A stretch of 64,000 bases of DNA from Myxococcus xanthus (GTDB lineage: Bacteria > Myxococcota > Myxococcia > Myxococcales > Myxococcaceae): NCBI RefSeq assembly GCF_900106535.1, contig NZ_FNOH01000017.1:62001-126000 (forward strand), in the 5' to 3' direction. Below are positions 43,088 through 51,240 of this stretch, piece by piece. Position 1 is the first letter of the stretch. Every line of letters begins with the position of its first letter. The notes below the pieces were generated by a model. It did not search any database. It saw only the letters and a list, made by a program, of their open reading frames with translations, and was not told the origin of the DNA. The position numbers and the translations under genes are program-made.

Positions 43088-44484
43088 AACGCGGCAGGCC
43101 CCGGGCGCACAAGCGCGGCTGGGACGCGTGGGGCGAGCCGCGCGAATGCGGCCCCTGGGGACACCGGCATCCGCCGCACGGTTACTGGCATATGGGCCGC
43201 CTGGGCGGCTTCGTGCGCGCCCGGCTGCACCGGCGCCTGTTCATGTGGTTCGGCCTGTCCATCCTCGCCACCGGCGCCGTGGTGGCCACGGTGATGAGCC
43301 TGGTGGGCGGAGGCACCTGGAAACAGGAAGGCGACCGCGTGCGCGCCTTCGTGGGCCACCGCTTCGAGGAGGTCTGGGACGAGCCCGCACGGCGGGACGC
43401 GCTGGTGGCCTCCATCGAGAAGGACTTGCAGGTGGGCGTGGAGTTGCGGGACGCGTCCGGCGCGATGCTGGCGCAGAGCCAGGTGCCGTGCCGGCGGCCC
43501 GAGCTCAACCTGCCCGTGGTTCGCGATGGCATCACCCTGGGCTCGGTGCGCGCTTGCTACGCCAGCTTCCGTCCGAAGAACCCGCTGCGGATGGTGCTGC
43601 CGCTGGCGCTGTCGTGCATGGTGCTGTGGCTGGCCTCGGGGAAGCTCGCGCGGCGGCTCGCACGGCCCATGGATGCGCTGGTCCGGGCCACGCGAGAGCT
43701 GGGCTCGGGCCGGCTGGACTCGCGCGCGGACGTCGCGCCGCATGTCACGGGAGAGTTCGCCGTGCTGGCGGATGCCTTCAACGACATGGCGGGGCGCATC
43801 GAGAAGCAGGTGGCGGACCAGCGCGAGCTGCTCGCCGCCGTGTCCCACGAGCTGCGCACCCCGCTGGCCCGGCTGCGCGTGCTGACGGAGCTGCTCCGCG
43901 ACGGAGGCGGCAACCCGAAGACGTTGGACCAGGTGGACCGCGAGGTGGTGGAGCTGGATGCCCTGGTGGGGGAGCTGCTGGCCAGCTCCCGGCTGGACTT
44001 CGGCCAGCTCACCCCGCGTGTCCTCGATGGCCAGACGCTGGCCACGCAGGCCCTGGAGCGCGCGGGGCTGGCGAGCTCCCTGTTGGGTATGGACGTGGAG
44101 CGCGCCGGGCTCGTGGGAGACGCGACGCTGCTGGGCCGCGCCCTGGCCAACCTCCTGGAGAATGCGCGCAAGCACGGCACCGGCGCCGAGGCACTGCGCA
44201 TCCAGGAGCGAGGCGAACACCTGGCCTTCTGCGTGGAAGACCGGGGCCCCGGGCTGCAGCCCGGCGAGGACGAGCGCATCTTCCGGCCCTTCTACCGGAG
44301 GGACCAAGGCACCGAAGCGCGCGAGGCGGGCTCCCTGGGCCTGGGTCTGGCGCTGGTCCAGCGCATCGCGCACGTCCACGGCGGAGACGTCTTCGCGGAG
44401 AACCGCCCCGGCGGCGGCGCTCGGGTGGGCTTCACCGTGCGGAAAAACGGCCCTCCGGCTTCAGAGGGCCGCCCCACCGCGTAG
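43084..44484 (+). CDS. Sensor histidine kinase with His-rich N-terminus
   Basis: 466 residues. The first 45 residues are cytoplasmic and His/Gly/Trp-rich (G-P-W-G-H-R-H-P-P-H-G-Y-W-H-M-G). Then TM1 (about 51-72), a periplasmic loop of about 95 residues, TM2 (about 169-186), HAMP, the HisKA box S-H-E-L-R-T-P-L with phospho-acceptor His 255, and the HATPase domain (N-L-L-E-N-A-R-K-H; D-R-G-P-G-L; S-L-G-L-G-L-A-L-V). The GTG start overlaps the regulator stop by 4 nt. It pairs with the regulator as a Cpx-type system. The coding end contains the terminator of the convergent gene. Confidence 0.92.
   Translation: MKRGRPRAHKRGWDAWGEPRECGPWGHRHPPHGYWHMGRLGGFVRARLHRRLFMWFGLSILATGAVVATVMSLVGGGTWKQEGDRVRAFVGHRFEEVWDEPARRDALVASIEKDLQVGVELRDASGAMLAQSQVPCRRPELNLPVVRDGITLGSVRACYASFRPKNPLRMVLPLALSCMVLWLASGKLARRLARPMDALVRATRELGSGRLDSRADVAPHVTGEFAVLADAFNDMAGRIEKQVADQRELLAAVSHELRTPLARLRVLTELLRDGGGNPKTLDQVDREVVELDALVGELLASSRLDFGQLTPRVLDGQTLATQALERAGLASSLLGMDVERAGLVGDATLLGRALANLLENARKHGTGAEALRIQERGEHLAFCVEDRGPGLQPGEDERIFRPFYRRDQGTEAREAGSLGLGLALVQRIAHVHGGDVFAENRPGGGARVGFTVRKNGPPASEGRPTA
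44442..44471 (-). terminator. Rho-independent terminator of the cupredoxin gene, inside the kinase gene
   Basis: The minus strand reads CGGCCCTC, an 8-nt loop, GAGGGCCG, TTTTTCC: a perfect 8-bp stem with a U-run, 22 nt past the stop of the convergent gene. It lies within the last codons of the kinase gene on the plus strand. Confidence 0.8.
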
Positions 44485-44492
44485 CGCGTTCG

Positions 44493-45323
44493 TCACTTCT
44501 GCGCGGACGCGTCCTCCGCGGAGAAGGAGAACGCGGCCTCGGCCGGCGCGTCGTCCGTCACCGTGACTTCGGCCGTCTTCGAGCCGAGCGTCTCGTGCCA
44601 GGCCTCCACCGTGTACGTGCCCGCGGGCAGTCCTTCGAGCGCGAAAGCACCGTCCGCGCCCGTCGTCGCGAAGTACGGGTTCTCGTTGCTGACGACGAAG
44701 GCAGACATCCACGGGTGCACGTCACACTTGAGCTTCAGCACGTCCGCGTCCGCGGGCAACGGCCGCTCCACCGGGGCGCCGGACGGAGGCTGCGCGACGT
44801 TGAACACGGGCTTCGTGCCCGCGATGCCGCGCACGTTGTGCAGCGTGCCGTCGCTGTTCTTGAACGCCACCTGCTGCCCCGCCATCGCGCCCTGCACGCG
44901 CGGGACATAGGTGCACTTCGACTGGTCCACCACCACCGGCGTGGCAGGCGCGGGAGGCGCGCCGGGCACCTTGCCCTTCACGCGCACCACCACGTTCTGG
45001 AGGTTGCCGTCCTTCACCAGGACCGACGCATCCTTCGTCGCCATGCCCTCGCACGCCGGGTCATTGCTCGCGGGGATGTCCGCGGCCTCAGGCGGAGTAC
45101 CGGTGAACTTCACCGTGCCCTTCACCACGCCCTTGCCCGCTGGAGCCACGGGCGCCGCGGCGGCACCTTCCGGCGCCTGGATGGGCGAGGCCGCGTGGGG
45201 CTCCTTCTTCGCGGCGGGCGCGGCGGCGGGTGGCGCGGCGGCCGGCTCCTCCTTCTTACAGGCAGAAAGGGTCAGCAGCCCCGCGGTCCCCAGCAGCGTC
45301 AGGCCGAGCGTGCGCAGCGTCAT
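44493..45323 (-). CDS. Cupredoxin-like lipoprotein with carboxypeptidase-regulatory-like domain
   Basis: 276 residues. A signal peptide with lipobox L-S-A-C (Cys 22) is followed by a Lys/Pro/Ala-rich linker and a cupredoxin-like domain. The likely copper ligands are His in D-G-T-L-H-N-V-R and Cys/His in L-K-C-D-V-H-P-W-M (with Met). The last 75 residues are a carboxypeptidase regulatory-like domain (D-G-A-F-A-L-E-G-L-P-A-G-T-Y-T-V-E-A-W-H). AGGAG precedes the ATG. It is on the same strand as an ABC-2 transporter and CtaB, so it is likely a periplasmic copper or electron-transfer protein for cytochrome oxidase assembly. Confidence 0.8.
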   Translation of the reverse strand: MTLRTLGLTLLGTAGLLTLSACKKEEPAAAPPAAAPAAKKEPHAASPIQAPEGAAAAPVAPAGKGVVKGTVKFTGTPPEAADIPASNDPACEGMATKDASVLVKDGNLQNVVVRVKGKVPGAPPAPATPVVVDQSKCTYVPRVQGAMAGQQVAFKNSDGTLHNVRGIAGTKPVFNVAQPPSGAPVERPLPADADVLKLKCDVHPWMSAFVVSNENPYFATTGADGAFALEGLPAGTYTVEAWHETLGSKTAEVTVTDDAPAEAAFSFSAEDASAQK

Positions 45324-45423
45324 CGTGCAATCTCCTCGGGAAGTCAGGTGATGCGTCTGCCCACCTCGTAGCGAAAGGGGCAGCGCCTGTCCAACCCACC
45401 GGGACACCGCGAACGGCCGCCGT

Positions 45424-46281
45424 CTACTCCCGGCGGCTGACGCTGAAGGAAGCCAGCCCGATGAACACCGCGGCGAACGCCACCAGCACCGGCACTTCCA
45501 ACCCCGCCGAGGACGACGACGCGCCCAGCGCCACCGACGCCTCCGCGCCGTGCAGCGCCCGCCGCACGCCCTCCACGGAGTAGCGCATCGGGTTGAGCCG
45601 CATCACCCAGGCCAGCCAGGTGTCCGCGCCCTTGAGCGGGAACACGGCGCCGGACAGCACCCACATGGGCAGCATGACGATGCTCATCACCGCGTGGTAG
45701 CCCGCACTGGAGCGCACCCACCACGCCAGCGACATGCCCATGCCCGTCAGCGCCAGCGCCGACAGCACCATGACGGACAGCAGCAGCGGCACGTTCAGCG
45801 TGGCCGCGCTCACACCCGCCAGCGGCGCCAGCAACAGGAACAGCGACGCCTGCAGCAGCGCGATGGCGGACGAGCCCAGCGCCTTGCCCAGCACCACCGC
45901 CAGCCGCGAGCCCGGCCCGGCGAGCACCGCCTGGAGGAAGCCCTCCTTGCGGTCCTCGATGACGGTAATCGTCGCGAAGATGGCGCTGAACAGCAGCACC
46001 ATGGTGACGACGCCCGGGAAGAAGAACTGCTGGTAGCCCAAGCCCTGCGCGCCCTCCACGCGGAAGGAGCCCGCGAAGCCGGAGCCGATGACGAACCAGA
46101 AGAGGACGGGCTGCGCGAGCGCGCCCACCACCCGGGAGGGCTGGCGGAAGAAGCGGACGATGTCGCGCATCATCAGCACCCGCACCGTCGCCCACTGGAG
46201 CGCGAGCGTTCCGGGTGGCGACGACACGGCCGGAGCCCCGGCGTTCATCGGTTCGGGGGCGGCGGACAGCTCGGCGCTCAT
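45424..46281 (-). CDS. ABC-2 type transporter permease
   Basis: 285 residues. The N-terminal cytoplasmic 40 residues are followed by six hydrophobic segments (for example P-V-L-F-W-F-V-I-G-S-G-F, V-V-T-M-V-L-L-F-S-A-I-F-A-T-I-T-V-I, L-L-L-S-V-M-V-L-S-A-L-A-L-T-G-M-G), typical of ABC-2 permeases including the E-D-R-K-E-G-F-L-Q motif between helices 2 and 3. Start overlaps the ATPase stop by 4 nt. It works with the ATPase at 46,278-47,270; the substrate is unknown, possibly a heme or lipid-linked factor given the CtaB gene upstream. Confidence 0.85.
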   Translation of the reverse strand: MSAELSAAPEPMNAGAPAVSSPPGTLALQWATVRVLMMRDIVRFFRQPSRVVGALAQPVLFWFVIGSGFAGSFRVEGAQGLGYQQFFFPGVVTMVLLFSAIFATITVIEDRKEGFLQAVLAGPGSRLAVVLGKALGSSAIALLQASLFLLLAPLAGVSAATLNVPLLLSVMVLSALALTGMGMSLAWWVRSSAGYHAVMSIVMLPMWVLSGAVFPLKGADTWLAWVMRLNPMRYSVEGVRRALHGAEASVALGASSSSAGLEVPVLVAFAAVFIGLASFSVSRRE

Positions 46282-47270
46282 CGACGTCTCCTCGGCGCGG
46301 GTTCAGCGGTGGGCACGTCCGCGCCCAGCGCGCGCCCCGTCAATTGGAGGAACACGTCCGCCAGCGTGGGCCGGCGCAGCGCGACGGAGGTCAGCCGCCC
46401 GGCGGGGAAGGCCTCCACCAATCGGGGCACCAGCGCGTGGCCCCGCGGGGCCTCCACCTGCACCCGCCCCTCCACCACCTTCGCGTCCAGCTTCAGCCGC
46501 TCGCGCAGCTCGGTCGCCAGCGCCTCCGGCTCGAGCGCCTCCACGGAGAGGATGTCCCCACCCATGCGCGAGGCCAGCGCCTGCGGCGTGTCACACGCCA
46601 CCAGCTTGCCCGCGTCCAACACCGCCAGCCGGTCACAGACGTCGGCCTCGTCCGCGCGGTGCGTGGTGAGCAGTACCGTGAGGCCCTCGCTGTCGCGCAG
46701 GCGCTTCAGGTGTGCCCAGAAGGTACGGAAGGCCGCCTCATCCAGGCCCTGTGTGGGCTCGTCCATGAGCAGGACGCGCGGCTGGTGCACCAGGGCCCGC
46801 GCCAGCTCCAGGCGCCGGCGCATGCCACCGGACCACGTGGACACCCGTTCGTCGCCACGGTCGGCCAGGCCGATGAGCGACAGCATCGCCTCCACCCGTT
46901 CGCGGGCCCGCTCTCCGCCCAGGCCATACAGCCGGGCGCCGAGCATCAGGTTCTCCCGCGCGGTCAGCAGGTCATCCAGGCTGCTGCGCTGGAAGATGAT
47001 GCCCATCTGCCGGCGCAGCGACGGGTCGCTCAGCGACAGCTCCCGGCCCTCGAAGCGAACGAGGCCCGCATCGGGGGACAGCAGCCCGGCCAGCACCTGG
47101 AAGGTGGTGGACTTGCCAGCGCCATTGGGGCCCAGCAGGCCCAGAATCTCCCCCGGCCGCACCGACAGGGACAGGCCATCCACGGCCGTGCGCCCCTTGA
47201 AGCGACGCGTGAGCCCCTCCAACTGGAGCAGCGGCTGAGAGGTGGCAGTGGAAAGCAGGACTTCGGGCAT
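46278..47270 (-). CDS. ABC transporter ATP-binding protein
   Basis: 330 residues. Walker A G-P-N-G-A-G-K-S-T, Q-loop I-F-Q-R, signature W-S-G-G-M-R-R-R-L-E-L-A-R, Walker B V-L-L-M-D-E-P-T-Q-G-L-D and H-loop T-T-H-R-A-D-E-A-D are all present. The C-terminal 80 residues are an extension seen in ABC-2 export ATPases of the CcmA/DrrA group. It is coupled to the permease (ATGA). ATG 47,270 begins the conserved protein; longer frames upstream overlap the ctaB end. Confidence 0.88.
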   Translation of the reverse strand: MPEVLLSTATSQPLLQLEGLTRRFKGRTAVDGLSLSVRPGEILGLLGPNGAGKSTTFQVLAGLLSPDAGLVRFEGRELSLSDPSLRRQMGIIFQRSSLDDLLTARENLMLGARLYGLGGERARERVEAMLSLIGLADRGDERVSTWSGGMRRRLELARALVHQPRVLLMDEPTQGLDEAAFRTFWAHLKRLRDSEGLTVLLTTHRADEADVCDRLAVLDAGKLVACDTPQALASRMGGDILSVEALEPEALATELRERLKLDAKVVEGRVQVEAPRGHALVPRLVEAFPAGRLTSVALRRPTLADVFLQLTGRALGADVPTAEPAPRRRR

Positions 47271-47299
47271 GAGCGGGCGTCCCCCGTTCGCCCCGGACG

Positions 47300-48184
47300 C
47301 TATTCGCGAGGAACTCGGTCCAGCGCCAGCGCGGCGAACAGGCCGGTGAGGTAGATGAGTGAGAAGAAGAACGTCTGGCGGGCCCAGGTGTTTCCCAGCC
47401 GCCGGAAGAAGCCCCACGCCCCCAGCCCGAGGAAGCTCAGCCCCAGGAGCACCGCCGCGGCCAAGTACCACGCGCCGGCGATGTGGAGTTGGAAGGGCAG
47501 GAGCGTCATCGGAATCAGCGCCACCAGGTAGAGCACCACCTGCGCGCGGCTGGACTCGTCACCCCGCTCCAGGGGCACCGACGTGAGGCCCGCCGCCCGG
47601 TACTCCTCCTTGCGGAAGAGCGCGATGGCGATGAAGTGCGGCATCTGCCAGAGGAACATGATGGCGAAGAGCGAGAAGCCCCCCACGTCCATCTGGTTGG
47701 TCACCGCCGTCCAGCCCATGAGCGGAGGCAGCGCGCCGGGCACCCCGCCCACCAGCATGGCCGCGGACGTGCGCGCCTTCAGCGGCGTGTAGGCCAGCAC
47801 ATAGCTCAGCAGCGCCACCAGGCCCAGCGCGGCGGTGAGCACGTTGGCGCCCAGGGCCAGCGCCGGAAGCGACACGGCCGCCAGGGAGATGCCGAACCAC
47901 AGCGCCACCGCCGGCTCCATGCGCCCGGAGGGCAGCGGCCGGTTGCGGGTGCGGTCCATGAACTGGTCGCTGTGCCGCTCCCAGTAGCAGTTGAGGGCAT
48001 TGGCCGCGCCCACGGTTCCCGCCGTGGCCAGCAGCGTCACCAGCGCGTTGACGGCGCCCATGTGGCCGGGCGCCAGCCACATGCCCCCCGCCGCGGTGAC
48101 GAGCACCAGGGAGGAGAGGCGCGGCTTGGTGAGGGAGATCAGGTCGGACGCGACTGTCGGCAAGGACTCGGCACGCGCGTTCAC
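47300..48184 (-). CDS. ctaB: Protoheme IX farnesyltransferase (heme O synthase)
   Basis: 294 residues. The polyprenyl transferase motif N-C-Y-W-E-R-H-S-D-Q-F-M-D-R-T-R-N-R-P-L-P (Asp-rich, Mg-diphosphate binding) and the second motif Y-T-P-L-K-A-R-T are clear, with about nine membrane helices. The second site F-L-W-Q-M-P-H-F-I-A-I-A-L-F-R-K-E-E-Y is typical of CtaB/Cox10. The GTG at 48,184 has GGAG about 6 nt upstream; the frame continues 65 codons upstream without coding bias. It adds the farnesyl group to heme B for the terminal oxidase. A SCO-like or Cu gene would be expected nearby; only the cupredoxin is in the window. Confidence 0.92.
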   Translation of the reverse strand: MNARAESLPTVASDLISLTKPRLSSLVLVTAAGGMWLAPGHMGAVNALVTLLATAGTVGAANALNCYWERHSDQFMDRTRNRPLPSGRMEPAVALWFGISLAAVSLPALALGANVLTAALGLVALLSYVLAYTPLKARTSAAMLVGGVPGALPPLMGWTAVTNQMDVGGFSLFAIMFLWQMPHFIAIALFRKEEYRAAGLTSVPLERGDESSRAQVVLYLVALIPMTLLPFQLHIAGAWYLAAAVLLGLSFLGLGAWGFFRRLGNTWARQTFFFSLIYLTGLFAALALDRVPRE

Positions 48185-48501
48185 ACAGACTCCAGAGGTA
48201 GGCACGACAGACACGCTGCCGGCGCGGTAACGGCCTTCCCCATACAGGCACCACCCGGGGGTGGGCAAGGACACGGCGCCCCCGGGAGACTCCGGCGGAC
48301 GGACGCCCGGCTGGCCCCCGTGAGACACCAGGGCGACACCGGACTCCCGCCACCCACCCAGGTGCGTCGGGGGAGACAAACGCCCCGGGCATAGCGTCAG
48401 GGCGCGGGGGCAGCAACCACGACAACGGGGCTGACCGCGCGTTCAACTGCCCGCGCGCATCAGCCCCGCTTGTCCGGCGCCTGGAAGGCAGCCGTGGTTT
48501 T
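48185..48501. other. Region upstream of ctaB, 317 bp
   Basis: Holds the ctaB leader and the terminator-like hairpin of the TPR gene. An in-frame extension of ctaB reaches 48,379 but is not coding-like. No other feature was found. Confidence 0.5.
48426..48468 (-). terminator. Hairpin downstream of the TPR gene
   Basis: CGGGGCTGA / TCAGCCCCG (9 bp) with an inner CGCGCG pairing, 34 nt after the stop codon of the TPR gene on the minus strand. The sequence after it (TTGTCG) is a weak U-tract. Confidence 0.55.
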
Positions 48502-50865
48502 TCAGCCGCCCGCCAGCGAACGGGCCGCAGACGCGTGCTCGCCGCTCGGTTCGCGCTTCAGGTACTCCTGGGCCAGCATCTTCGCCTTCGCCCCCTGCTT
48601 CGAGTCCTTCGAGAGCAGCGTGGCGTAGAAGTAGTAGGCCGGCGAGTACGCCTCATCCGCGTTGAGGGCGCGCTGGTAGGTCTCGTCCGCCTTCGCCGTG
48701 TCGCCCTTGCTCTGGAACACGCGTCCCAGCTCGGTGAGCGCAATGGCCGCGCGGTCCGACTGCCCCAGGAACTCCTGGCTCGCCTTCTCCAACTGCTCCT
48801 GAGCCAGGTCCCACTTGGACCGCTCGCGGTAGATGGCGCCCATGGCCAGCCGGGCCTCCGGGTTCTTGGCCTTCGGGTCCTTCACCGCGCGCTGGTACTG
48901 GGCCAGGGCCTCATCCAGCTTGCCCTGACGGCGGTACGCGTTGCCCAGCATCACCACCAGCTTCGGGCTGTCGCCCATCGTCTTCAGGGCCGTCTGCAGC
49001 GCCTCGGCGGCATCCTTCTCGCCGCCCTGCTTGCCCATGAGCGACTTGGCCAGCTCGACGTAGAACTGGGCGCGCGAGGCGTCCATGCGGATGGCCTTGC
49101 GAATCTCCTCCGCCGCCGCGTCGAAGTTGCCCTCCGCCAGCAGGCGGCGGCCCTTGATGAGGTGCAGCTCCGGGTTCTGCTTGTCGAGCGAGAAGCCGGT
49201 CTCCTCACTCTTGAGCATCTCCGTGCGGGCCTTGTCCTTGTCCTGGGGGACGGCGGTGGCCTCGGCCAGCTTCTGCTGCATGTCCGGCTTCAGGTCCACC
49301 ATGGCCGTCGACACGCGGCTGATGAGCAGCGAGCGCGCCATGTGCGCCGCGGCCAGCTGCCGCGGAGACGGCGGCGGGTCGGACTCCAGCAGCTTCTTGA
49401 GCATGGTGTGGGCCAGCTCGAAGTTGGGCGAGTCCTGCTCCAGCATCAGCAGGGAGCGTCCCAGCAGCGACTCCGGGTGGTCCTTCCCGTACCGGAGGGC
49501 GGAGTCGTAGTTCCGCCAGGCGGCGGCGTCCTGCCCCAGGCGGCGGTACACCGCGCCCAGGCTCGCGTAGGTACGAGGGTCATCCGGAGACAGCAACTGC
49601 GCGCGGTCCAGACTGTCGCGGCCGCGCTCCAGGTCGCCCGCGTTCATCTGGATGAGGCCCAGCGTGAGGTACAGCAACGAGCTGGAGCGGCCCTGCGCGT
49701 CCAGGCCCTTCACCTTCTCCTCCAACTGCCCCAGCGCGTCCTTGCCCTTGCCGCTGTAGGTCTGGATGAGCGCCTCGGACGCGATGAGGTGCGAGCTGAG
49801 GTCGCCGCTCTTCTTGCCCACGGCCAGATGCTCCTCGGCCTGGCGGCGCGCATCGTCACCACCGCCGTGCTCACCCCAACGGATGGCCCAGGCGTAGGCG
49901 AGGTAGCCGTGCGCCACGGCGGAATCGGAGTCCACCTCCAGCGCCTGGTCCGCCGCCTCGACGGCCTTCTTGTAGCTGTCGAAGGAGTCGTGCTTGAGCA
50001 GCTCGCTGGCCACATCCAGGCTCTTCTTCAGCTCGCGAGACTTCGTGCGGGCGTTGGCCGAGTACCAGCCATAGCCGATGGCGAACAGCGGGATGGCCAC
50101 GAGCAGGCCCAACGTCACCATCTTGCTGCCCTTGCCACCCGAGGAGGGGGAGCGGCGGGACACCGGCTCGTCGTCCTCGTCCTCATCCACCTCTTCCACG
50201 ACGACCTGGGGCCGACGCGGCTGAGGGGCGGGACGCGGCGCGGGGGCCTCCGCGCGCGCGGTGGGCGCGGGCTTCGCGGCCTGGGTGGCGGCGGGCTTCG
50301 CCGCGGGCGCTTCCGTCCCCGCCGTCGCCGCGACGCTGGAGAGCGCGGAGGCGGACTGCTGGGTGGCGGACGGAGCCGGCGTCGCGGGCGCAACCGGAGC
50401 AGCGGGCGCGGCGACCGGAGCCGGCGCGGCGGGCCGCGGCGGTTCAATCTTGTGCTGCTGGAGCAGCGTGACGGTGTCCGGGTCGCCCGGGTCCGCGGTG
50501 TAGGCCTTGAGAAGGTTCGCCTTGCCGGGCTCCGCTTCGCCGGTCTTCAGCTGAAGCGCGCCGGCCATGCGCAGCGCAACCTTGTCTTCAGGCTGCACCT
50601 GAAGGGCGCCGAGCGCCTCTTCCAGTGCCTTCTTGTCCTTGCCCTGCTCCGCATAGACGCGGGCGAGCAGGAGGCGGGGGTCCGCCGCATTCGGGTGGGC
50701 CTTCACCCCCTTCTTGCAGACGACCATCGCCTCCATGAAGCGGCCCATGCTCAGGTACGCTTCAGCGAGAGGCTTGTAGGCCGCCGACGAAGGGTCGGAA
50801 GCAAAGGCGTGTTCAAGCTTCGCGAGCTCGGCCGGGCTCAACGTCTTCGAAGAGGAGATAGACAT
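48502..50865 (-). CDS. Large TPR protein with one membrane helix
   Basis: 787 residues. N-terminal TPRs (about 8-130), an Ala/Pro-rich linker and an acidic run (E-E-V-D-E-D-E-D-D-E), one membrane helix (about 247-268), then at least ten more TPRs to the C-terminus (for example A-A-W-R-N-Y-D-S-A-L-R-Y-G-K-D-H-P-E). With Lys/Arg on the N-terminal side of the helix, the short TPR part should be cytoplasmic and the long one periplasmic. It could scaffold an envelope complex. The ATG at 50,865 has no Shine-Dalgarno, only a C-rich leader. Single gene. Confidence 0.85.
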   Translation of the reverse strand: MSISSSKTLSPAELAKLEHAFASDPSSAAYKPLAEAYLSMGRFMEAMVVCKKGVKAHPNAADPRLLLARVYAEQGKDKKALEEALGALQVQPEDKVALRMAGALQLKTGEAEPGKANLLKAYTADPGDPDTVTLLQQHKIEPPRPAAPAPVAAPAAPVAPATPAPSATQQSASALSSVAATAGTEAPAAKPAATQAAKPAPTARAEAPAPRPAPQPRRPQVVVEEVDEDEDDEPVSRRSPSSGGKGSKMVTLGLLVAIPLFAIGYGWYSANARTKSRELKKSLDVASELLKHDSFDSYKKAVEAADQALEVDSDSAVAHGYLAYAWAIRWGEHGGGDDARRQAEEHLAVGKKSGDLSSHLIASEALIQTYSGKGKDALGQLEEKVKGLDAQGRSSSLLYLTLGLIQMNAGDLERGRDSLDRAQLLSPDDPRTYASLGAVYRRLGQDAAAWRNYDSALRYGKDHPESLLGRSLLMLEQDSPNFELAHTMLKKLLESDPPPSPRQLAAAHMARSLLISRVSTAMVDLKPDMQQKLAEATAVPQDKDKARTEMLKSEETGFSLDKQNPELHLIKGRRLLAEGNFDAAAEEIRKAIRMDASRAQFYVELAKSLMGKQGGEKDAAEALQTALKTMGDSPKLVVMLGNAYRRQGKLDEALAQYQRAVKDPKAKNPEARLAMGAIYRERSKWDLAQEQLEKASQEFLGQSDRAAIALTELGRVFQSKGDTAKADETYQRALNADEAYSPAYYFYATLLSKDSKQGAKAKMLAQEYLKREPSGEHASAARSLAGG

Positions 50866-50974
50866 TAACGGGGGGCAGCTAAACGGGCGGGAAGGATACG
50901 CCTGACAAGAAGGGTTTTTATGGCACCCGGTACGCAGCACGTCAATCGCCGGAATCCATGTTGGCAGCTTGCGC

Positions 50975-51003
50975 TTGACACGGTGAAGGGCCTCCGGTAC
51001 TAG
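50975..51003 (+). promoter_or_regulatory. Sigma-70-type promoter of tRNA-Ala
   Basis: A consensus -35 (TTGACA, 50,975-50,980), 17-bp spacer, then TACTAG at 50,998-51,003 as the -10. Transcription would start near 51,010, 49 nt before the tRNA. One of the clearest promoters in the window. Confidence 0.65.
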
Positions 51004-51058
51004 CCCATCCCACTTCGGCGGCCCCAAACCGCGGAGGCGCAGCAGGCAGTCCAGTTGT

Positions 51059-51134
<76 letters not shown>

Positions 51135-51147
51135 TGCAACAAACGAA

Positions 51148-51176
51148 GGGCCTCACGGGAAACCGTGAGGCCCTTT
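51148..51176 (+). terminator. Rho-independent terminator of tRNA-Ala
   Basis: A perfect 11-bp stem (GGGCCTCACGG / CCGTGAGGCCC) with the stable GAAA tetraloop and a TTT tail, 14 nt after the tRNA. Confidence 0.88.
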
Positions 51177-51206
51177 GCATTTGGGGCATCCCGGCGAACT
51201 GCCGAA

Positions 51207-51234
51207 TTGCAAAGCATCCGGGCTTTGTTATCCG
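51207..51234 (+). promoter_or_regulatory. Possible promoter of the DUF2760 gene, maybe leaderless
   Basis: TTGCAA (51,207-51,212), 16 bp, TATCCG (51,229-51,234). Transcription from it would start almost at the ATG (51,241), and no Shine-Dalgarno is visible, so translation may start on a leaderless mRNA. The -10 is a weak match. Confidence 0.3.
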
Positions 51235-51240
51235 GTGCCG

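Noticed and set aside
45550-47238. 562-codon plus-strand frame opposite the ABC genes
   Set aside because: His/Arg/Ser-rich shadow of two genes with intact Walker and membrane motifs on the minus strand.
48535-50868. Very long open frame (777 codons) on the plus strand opposite the TPR gene
   Set aside because: High GC keeps antisense frames open. Its product is Arg/Leu/Val-rich without domains, while the minus strand has clear TPRs and correct codon bias.
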